64,000 nt of DNA. Source: Bradyrhizobium tropiciagri. GTDB lineage: Bacteria > Pseudomonadota > Alphaproteobacteria > Rhizobiales > Xanthobacteraceae. Position 1 is the stretch's first letter, and each line of letters starts with the position of its first letter. Below are positions 58,873 to 64,000 of this stretch, in pieces. The notes beneath the pieces are model-generated. The model had not been told where the DNA came from. It saw only the letters and a program-made list of their open reading frames with translations, and ran no database searches. The position numbers were made by a program, and so were the translations under genes. The stretch is taken from contig NZ_JAFCKH010000006.1 in assembly GCF_018130505.1 (NCBI RefSeq), forward strand, positions 372,001-436,000, given 5' to 3'.

Positions 58873-60743
58873 GCCTGCTCCATCCGTCGATAGGCGTCGC
58901 GCAACGCCGCCAGCGCATCGCCGCCGGCGAACACGAACTCACCGATGCCGGCCGCCCGCAGCGCCGCTTCCTGGTCGCCGGACCGCCCTGCCAGATAGAT
59001 ATGCCTCGCGCCCGCCGCTTGAAGGGCCTTCGCGGCGTCAACTGCGCGGTCGGCATACACCTTGTCCGAGGAACAAATGCACGCCATCACGGCGCCGGAA
59101 GCCTTGAAGGCCGCGGCCAGCGCCGCCGCGTCGGCAAAGCCCTCGGTGTCGATGGCCTCGATCCCGCCGGTCTCGAAGAAGCTCTTTGCGAAGGTGGCGC
59201 GGGCGGTGAAGTCCGCGGGCGTGCCGAGATTGGCGAGGAAGATTTTCGGCCGCGCGCCGCGCGCCTTCAGCGCGGTGTCTGATCTGTCGCGTAGCGCCTC
59301 GAACGGCGCCGCAAGCCGTATCGGCGCAAGCGCGTCGAACTTCACTTTGGCGCCGGCCTGCGGCGCCGTCGCCGTCGGCTTGACGCTTAGCACCGCGATG
59401 TCGGCCTCGTGCAGGTTCGGGAACTCGCTTGCGCCGGTCAGCACGTCGCGGCGCTTTGCCACATTGGTCTCACGCTGCGCGCTGGTCGCGGCGACCTTGC
59501 TCTGGATCAGGCCTTGCTCGAGCGCAGCGAAGACGCCGCCGGCCTTCTCGATCTCCTGGAACAGTGCCCACGCGGCCTCACACAGCTGCGAGGTCAGCGT
59601 CTCGATGCCGCCGGAGCCGGCCGCCGGATCGGAGACCTTGGCGAGGTTGGATTCTTCCAGCAGCACCAGTTGCGTGTTACGCGCTACGCGCCGCGCGAAA
59701 TCGTCGGGCAGGCCGAGTGCCAGCGTGTGCGGCAGCACCGTGATCGCATTGGCGCCGCCGAGGCCGGCCGCAAAGGTCGCCATCGTGGCGCGCAGCAGGT
59801 TCACGTTGGGATCGCGCTGGGTCAGCATGCGCCAGGCGGTCTGCGCATTGACGAAAATCGGTTTCGGCGCGAGGCCGCAGGCCTGCTCGACCCGCGCCCA
59901 TAGCAGCCGCAGCGCGCGGAATTTCGCCATGGTCAGGAATTGGTCGGCGTCGGCGCTGAGCCGGAACGAGATCGCAGCCCGCGCCGCATCGAGATCGAGG
60001 CCGGCGCCTTCCAGCATGCGCAGATATGCAACCGCGACCACCAGCGTGAAGGCGAGCTCCTGCACCTCCGATCCCCCGGCATCATGCACCGGCCGGCCGT
60101 CGGCGAGTGCGAACGGCCCCTTGAAGCCGCGCTTGATCAGCCCGTTGACCACCCGGCCGAACGGCTTTTCATACTCGGCCCAAGATGCCGTCGCTGCGCC
60201 GCGCACGGCCATGGTGCTGAGCGCCTGGTAGTTGAAATGCAGGTCGAGCTTGGCCGGATCGAGCTTCCGCGCCTCGACCATGTCGGCAAAGGTCTCGCCG
60301 GCGTTCTCGCGCCCGAGCACCGGGTTGAGCGCGATCATGATGCCGGCATCGAGATGGACGCCGCCGCAGGCGCGCGCCAGCGTCTTCTTGCTGGCATCGG
60401 CGAGGCCGAAGCCGCGGGCGCCGGGGCCGCCGGCGAATTCGAATTCGAGGCCGGTGGCGCCGTTCTCGAGATCGTGCAGTGCCTGCGCGTTGGCCTCGGC
60501 CGCGTCGGGATGGTCGACCCGCTGCAGGATCTGCCAGGGCGCGGCGGCAGCGCGGCCGGCGATCGGCGCATTGTTGGTGGCGCGGCGATAGATCGGATCG
60601 ATCTTCAGCCCGTCGTAGGTCTTGCCGGTCAGCTTGTCGAACGGCGCGCCCTTCAGCACGCCGTCGACCAGCTTGCGCCAGTCGTCATAAGTCGCAGCCG
60701 GGAAATCCGCAGCCAGAGGCAAATCGTCAGTCGTGGTCGTCAT
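58869..60743 (-). CDS. mutA: Methylmalonyl-CoA mutase small subunit
   Basis: A 624-residue partner of the catalytic subunit. It starts with the ATG at 60741-60743 (MTTTTDDLPLAADFP). It has the mutase barrel (TYDGLKIDPIYRR near 47) but in the C-terminal cobalamin domain the DxHxxG motif is replaced by LGTPADFT, so it does not bind B12, as in known small subunits. It opens the operon. Confidence 0.92.
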   Translation of the reverse strand: MTTTTDDLPLAADFPAATYDDWRKLVDGVLKGAPFDKLTGKTYDGLKIDPIYRRATNNAPIAGRAAAAPWQILQRVDHPDAAEANAQALHDLENGATGLEFEFAGGPGARGFGLADASKKTLARACGGVHLDAGIMIALNPVLGRENAGETFADMVEARKLDPAKLDLHFNYQALSTMAVRGAATASWAEYEKPFGRVVNGLIKRGFKGPFALADGRPVHDAGGSEVQELAFTLVVAVAYLRMLEGAGLDLDAARAAISFRLSADADQFLTMAKFRALRLLWARVEQACGLAPKPIFVNAQTAWRMLTQRDPNVNLLRATMATFAAGLGGANAITVLPHTLALGLPDDFARRVARNTQLVLLEESNLAKVSDPAAGSGGIETLTSQLCEAAWALFQEIEKAGGVFAALEQGLIQSKVAATSAQRETNVAKRRDVLTGASEFPNLHEADIAVLSVKPTATAPQAGAKVKFDALAPIRLAAPFEALRDRSDTALKARGARPKIFLANLGTPADFTARATFAKSFFETGGIEAIDTEGFADAAALAAAFKASGAVMACICSSDKVYADRAVDAAKALQAAGARHIYLAGRSGDQEAALRAAGIGEFVFAGGDALAALRDAYRRMEQA

Positions 60744-60848
60744 CCGCCCAGTATATCCTTCACTGGCCCCGCAGAGGGCCGCCTGATTTGGCCGGAAATT
60801 GCCATGGGCGCGCCGCCAAGCCAAACGGTTGTTTGAGGCGGTTTGGCC

Positions 60849-61340
60849 TCAATCGAGGTCCGGCAGACGGAAAATACCGTCGGCCGAGACCCCGGCCAGC
60901 GCGTCGGCGACACGGCGGCCGGCAATGACGCGATCGGGAACGATTTCCGCCAGCGGCACCAGCACGAAGGCGCGCTCGAACAGGCGCGGGTGGGGCAGGG
61001 TCAGTTCCGGCTTGCTCAGCGTCACGTCGTCATAGGCGATCAGGTCGAGGTCGAGGGTGCGCGGACCCCAGCGCTGCTCGTCGGCCCGGTCGCGGCCGAA
61101 CTTCGTTTCGATCTTGTGCAGCGTGAACAGCAGCGCATGCGGATCGAGGCTGGTCTCGATCTCGATGCAGGCATTGATGAAGTCGTCCTGCTGTTGCTCG
61201 CCCCAGGGCGGGGTCGAATAGTCCGACGAGCGCGCCAGCAGCGCCGCCTGCGTCATGCCGCAGATATTGGCAATCGCCTTGCGGAACGTCGCGCGGACGT
61301 CGCCGACATTGCCGCCGAGCGCGATCAGGACGTCAGCCAT
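60849..61340 (-). CDS. folK: 2-Amino-4-hydroxy-6-hydroxymethyldihydropteridine pyrophosphokinase
   Basis: A 163-residue HPPK. LIALGGNVGD near residue 5, a substrate segment around DFINACIEIET near 52, and GPRTLDLDLI near 91 are the family signature; HPRLFERAFVLVPLAE near 117 follows. It makes the pyrophosphate of dihydropterin for folate. It overlaps folB by eight bases, the last gene of folP-folB-folK. Confidence 0.95.
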   Translation of the reverse strand: MADVLIALGGNVGDVRATFRKAIANICGMTQAALLARSSDYSTPPWGEQQQDDFINACIEIETSLDPHALLFTLHKIETKFGRDRADEQRWGPRTLDLDLIAYDDVTLSKPELTLPHPRLFERAFVLVPLAEIVPDRVIAGRRVADALAGVSADGIFRLPDLD

Positions 61341-61713
61341 GGTGCGGTGGATGCCGTGAGCGCGTCAGCACCACGCCGACATCCTCGAAGATCGCGGCAA
61401 TCGGTGCATGCGGCTTGTGGACCGTGACCTTGACGGCCCGGATGCGCGGGAAGGCGGCGAGGATCGCGTCGGCCACCGCGCCGGCAGCGCGTTCCAGCAA
61501 CTTGTAGTTCGTGTTCTTGAACGCCGACGTCGCGGTCGCCACCACGTTTGAATAGGACACCGTGTCGGACAGGCGGTCGGTATGCGAGGACTCCGAGAGA
61601 TCGGTATAGAGCTCGAGGTCGATGACGAAGCGCTGCCCGACCTCGGTCTCGTGTTCCATCACGCCATGGCGGGCATGGATGACGATCCCTTTGATGAAGA
61701 TCGTGTCGGTCAT
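61333..61713 (-). CDS. folB: Dihydroneopterin aldolase
   Basis: A 126-residue FolB. IFIKGIVIHARHGVMEHE at 5-22, DLSESSHTDRLSDTVSYSNV near 38 and LLERAAGAVADAIL near 72 with its catalytic Glu are typical; VHKPHAPI near 99 follows. It cleaves dihydroneopterin. The start overlaps the folP stop by four bases. Confidence 0.95.
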   Translation of the reverse strand: MTDTIFIKGIVIHARHGVMEHETEVGQRFVIDLELYTDLSESSHTDRLSDTVSYSNVVATATSAFKNTNYKLLERAAGAVADAILAAFPRIRAVKVTVHKPHAPIAAIFEDVGVVLTRSRHPPHHG

Positions 61714-62567
61714 TGCTGTCCCTTGATTGCTGATGCCACCCGCAGCGCCTGAACGGTTTCCGCGACGTCGTGCGCGCGGATGATGCGCGCGCCGTTCTGC
61801 ACGGCGATCAGATGCGCGGCGATCGAGCCGCCGATCCGCTGTTGCGGCTCCGAGGCCACGATGGTGCTGATGAAGCGCTTGCGCGAGGCGCCGACCAGCA
61901 CCGGCAGCCCGAAGGCGCTGAGCTCGGCAAGCCGCGCCAGTGCCGTCATGCTCTGCGGCGGCGTCTTGCCGAAGCCGATGCCGGGATCGAGCAAGATCCG
62001 GTCGGAGCAGATGCCGGCCTTCGCGGCGATCTCGAGCGAGCGGGTGAAGAAGGCCGCGATGTCCTGCATGATGTCGATCGCCGGATCGGCACGGTCGCGA
62101 TTATGCATGATGATCACGGGCACGCCGCGGGCAGCGACGGCTGCAGCCATGCCGGCATCGCGCTGCAGGCCCCAGACGTCGTTGGCGATCGCAGCGCCCT
62201 GGTCGAGCGCCCAGGCCACGACCTCCGATTTCATGCTGTCGATCGAGACCGGCACGCCGAGTGCGACGACGCCGGCCAGCACGGGCTTCAGCCGCGCGAG
62301 CTCGTCGTCGGCCGTCACCGGCTGCGAGCCGTAGGGGCGGGTCGATTCCGCGCCGATGTCGATGATGTCGGCGCCGTCGGCGACCAGCTTGCGGGCCTGC
62401 GCCAGCGCCTGCTCGGGCGCGATGAACTGTCCGCCGTCGGAGAACGAGTCCGGCGTCACGTTCAATATACCCATCACTGCCGGATATGGCTTCGCCAGCA
62501 AAGCCGGCAGCACCGCGCGTCCGGCCGGGCCGGCGGCCACTGACGCTATGGGCTTGGTTGCCATCAT
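61710..62567 (-). CDS. folP: Dihydropteroate synthase
   Basis: A 285-residue DHPS. MGILNVTPDSFSDGG near residue 32 and the second pterin-binding signature DIGAESTRPYG near 72 are clear. It joins pterin pyrophosphate with p-aminobenzoate. I chose ATG at 62565-62567; the next codon is also ATG. It opens the folP-folB-folK operon. Confidence 0.95.
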   Translation of the reverse strand: MMATKPIASVAAGPAGRAVLPALLAKPYPAVMGILNVTPDSFSDGGQFIAPEQALAQARKLVADGADIIDIGAESTRPYGSQPVTADDELARLKPVLAGVVALGVPVSIDSMKSEVVAWALDQGAAIANDVWGLQRDAGMAAAVAARGVPVIIMHNRDRADPAIDIMQDIAAFFTRSLEIAAKAGICSDRILLDPGIGFGKTPPQSMTALARLAELSAFGLPVLVGASRKRFISTIVASEPQQRIGGSIAAHLIAVQNGARIIRAHDVAETVQALRVASAIKGQQ

Positions 62568-62652
62568 GCGGTGGCTTTGCGCTGACCGCGGCGGCAAGTC
62601 AAGGTGGGGTGGGCGGATGGCGCTGGAGGCGCGCGATCACCCTAATGGGTGA

Positions 62653-63060
62653 TCAATAGGTGATCTTGGGTGCCAGCTTGCGTGCCTGCTCGATCAGCAG
62701 CTCGACCGATTTCTCGGACGGCAGCACGCGGACGAGCTTTCGCTTGACGTTGGCGTCCTTCATGCTCTGCGCCAGCCGCGACGGGTTGCGGTGTGCAAGC
62801 TCGCGCACCGTGGTGACGCCGGCGGCGCGGATCAGGCCGACCTTGGCCTTGCCCATGCCGGGGATCCGCATGTAGTCGGAGATGTTGGCCCATTCGAGCA
62901 GTTGCTGTTCGCTGATCCCGGTCTTGTCTGCGAGCGCCTTGCGTCCCTTGACGGTGCGGGCAGCTTCAAGCAGCGCTTCAGTCGTGCGGATACCCTGTGA
63001 TTTCAGTTTCGTAGCGCAATAGGCGGACAGGCCTTCGATCTGGGAGAGGGGATATGTCAT
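62653..63060 (-). CDS. DUF4332 domain protein
   Basis: A 135-residue helical protein with tandem helix-hairpin-helix-like motifs: LSQIEGLSAYCATKLKSQGIRTTEALLEAA and SDYMRIPGMGKAKVGLIRAAGVTTVRELA. This matches DUF4332. It may bind nucleic acid. It is 85 bases upstream of folP and might share its promoter. Confidence 0.85.
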   Translation of the reverse strand: MTYPLSQIEGLSAYCATKLKSQGIRTTEALLEAARTVKGRKALADKTGISEQQLLEWANISDYMRIPGMGKAKVGLIRAAGVTTVRELAHRNPSRLAQSMKDANVKRKLVRVLPSEKSVELLIEQARKLAPKITY

Positions 63061-63116
63061 GATACTCGTATGCAGGTAGAAAGAGAGCGTCGACGCGAGT
63101 GGCGTTGGAGGGTGCT

Positions 63117-63482
63117 TCAGGCGAACTGGCTGAGGCCCGGTGTCCCCGAAATGATCTCGCCCATCTGATCCGCTCCGATTTTGTCGCGGCCGAACTTGAA
63201 AAGTTCACGCGCGACGCTCTGAATTTCGGTCATGTTCAAACCAAGCGCCATCAGCCGGGTGCCGACACCCATCAGCCCGCCACCCATCAATCGCGACAGA
63301 CCACCGCTATTGTTGGAAGCGGCGATCGCCGCTTCAGCGCCGGGGATCTGGTTGATCAGAGCATTGACTTGGTCGGCAGGTCCCTCGTTACGGAGGAAAC
63401 CCAGAACGATGCCGATGGTTTTTTCAGCGACAGCACCATCGATGCCGGCCTTGGCGGCCAGCCGTCCAACCAATTCATCCAT
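63117..63482 (-). CDS. DUF2267/DUF2780-like small helical protein
   Basis: A 121-residue protein starting MDELVGRLAAKAGIDGAVAEKTIGIVLGFLRNEG, then a Gly-rich middle (NNSGGLSRLMGGGLMGVG) and ALGLNMTEIQSVARELFKFGRDKIGADQMGEII. This resembles small Gly-centred helical proteins annotated DUF2267 or DUF2780. GCGGGG precedes the ATG at 63480-63482. The function is unknown. Confidence 0.7.
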   Translation of the reverse strand: MDELVGRLAAKAGIDGAVAEKTIGIVLGFLRNEGPADQVNALINQIPGAEAAIAASNNSGGLSRLMGGGLMGVGTRLMALGLNMTEIQSVARELFKFGRDKIGADQMGEIISGTPGLSQFA

Positions 63483-63857
63483 AATTGCCCCGCCTCAACC
63501 GGTTTTTGCCGGATCGTTCTTGAGGATTCATCTTGAGCGCCTGTGCCGCGAAATTCAAGCGATCCGCGTCAGGCAGCTCGTTTTTCTTTTCCGATCGCGT
63601 GCCGGTGTTGCAGCGATGCAAGAGTGAGCGGTGCATACACGCCATCTTGTCGCAATGCGCAATGGCTTTCTTCACGCGTCAGGAAAAAGTGTTGGTAGGG
63701 AATAAAGTATAAGGAACTCATAAGGCAACGCTGTATGCGGGCATCGGCCGATGGTTTCAATCGACCGACCTGCAAGATACATTATGATGGCACAGGTTCG
63801 TTCGTCGAACCCGGTTCGAGATCGAACCGATCTAATCTGCGCGAAGAGGCGAAAGCG
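63483..63857. other. Intergenic stretch without a convincing gene
   Basis: No strong hairpin or repeat is seen. A 66-codon open frame on the minus strand (63475-63675) has little support. Confidence 0.4.
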
Positions 63858-64000
63858 ATGGCGACCTCCGACAACAAGCTGGCCGATACCGACGAGAAGA
63901 TCTTCATCGGCAAGGGTGAGGAGACAGCGTGGCTGACGCTTGCGCTCGCCAACCGGCACGGCCTTGTGACCGGCGCGACAGGAACCGGCAAGACAGTCAC
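63858..64000 (+). CDS. HerA-like/DUF853 ATPase, 5' end only
   Basis: The first 47 codons of a gene that runs off the window. It starts MATSDNKLADTDEKIFIGKG after AGAGG and reaches the Walker A motif GATGTGKTV at about residues 39-47. This opening matches DUF853/HerA-type helicase-like ATPases. The role is unknown. Confidence 0.8.
   Translation, partial: MATSDNKLADTDEKIFIGKGEETAWLTLALANRHGLVTGATGTGKTV

Noticed and set aside
63475-63675. 66-codon open frame on the minus strand upstream of the DUF2267/DUF2780-like gene
   Set aside because: No ribosome site or family match; overlap with the next start is only suggestive.

Overview
The window is GC-rich (about 65% by eye) alphaproteobacterial chromosome, most likely Bradyrhizobium or a close Nitrobacteraceae relative. 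The evidence is the gene content: an imuA-imuB-dnaE2 cassette behind a GAAC-N7-GAAC LexA box, an EcfF/OsrA-type sigma/anti-sigma pair, the TIGR03808/TIGR03809-type pair known mainly from this family, DUF2336 and DUF1127 proteins. The dispersed inverted repeats are also typical of these genomes. I see no rRNA, tRNA, CRISPR array, transposase or phage structural gene.

Layout. 0-10.3 kb holds metabolic and envelope genes: a cupredoxin/metallophosphoesterase pair, a GFA protein, an alpha/beta hydrolase, a HigB-HigA type toxin-antitoxin locus with a frameshifted toxin, a GMC oxidoreductase, an M20 amidohydrolase and a Pit phosphate transporter. 10.7-19.5 kb is a DNA-damage block. A UdgX-type uracil-DNA glycosylase fused to a DUF4130-type domain and a radical-SAM partner diverge from imuA-imuB-dnaE2, and one LexA box lies between them. 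19.7-26.1 kb has a small membrane protein, a CoA-transferase pseudogene and a heavy-metal-type RND adaptor/permease pair. 26.1-34.7 kb is an accessory stretch with lower GC, two decayed copies of one small exported-protein gene, other broken or orphan genes, and about ten copies of a short repeat with core TCGGCTTNTGACCC. 34.7-40.9 kb returns to core-like genes: an amidohydrolase, tolC, an acetyl-CoA hydrolase/transferase-family enzyme, an enoyl-CoA hydratase and an exported low-complexity protein.

41.2-46.6 kb is a regulatory cluster with two ECF sigma/anti-sigma pairs, a DUF2336 protein and a membrane GGDEF cyclase. 46.6-52.7 kb carries a possible small-RNA locus with a strong terminator, the TIGR03809/TIGR03808-type pair and a 1044-residue RTX-type exoprotein ending in six 49-residue repeats. 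52.9-63.5 kb has a ClC transporter, a five-gene methylmalonyl-CoA mutase operon (small subunit, GFA protein, large subunit, MeaB, pyroglutamyl-peptidase-like), the folate operon folP-folB-folK and two small conserved proteins. The window ends inside a HerA-like ATPase gene.

How genes work together. The DNA-damage block joins a translesion mutasome to a base-excision glycosylase and a radical-SAM enzyme under what looks like one SOS switch. The methylmalonyl-CoA operon supplies both mutase subunits and the MeaB chaperone. The two sigma/anti-sigma operons each end in a membrane anti-sigma factor that would report envelope or oxidative stress. Many gene ends are marked by inverted repeats of several families; one such repeat sits in frame inside dnaE2 and a shorter one probably inside imuB.
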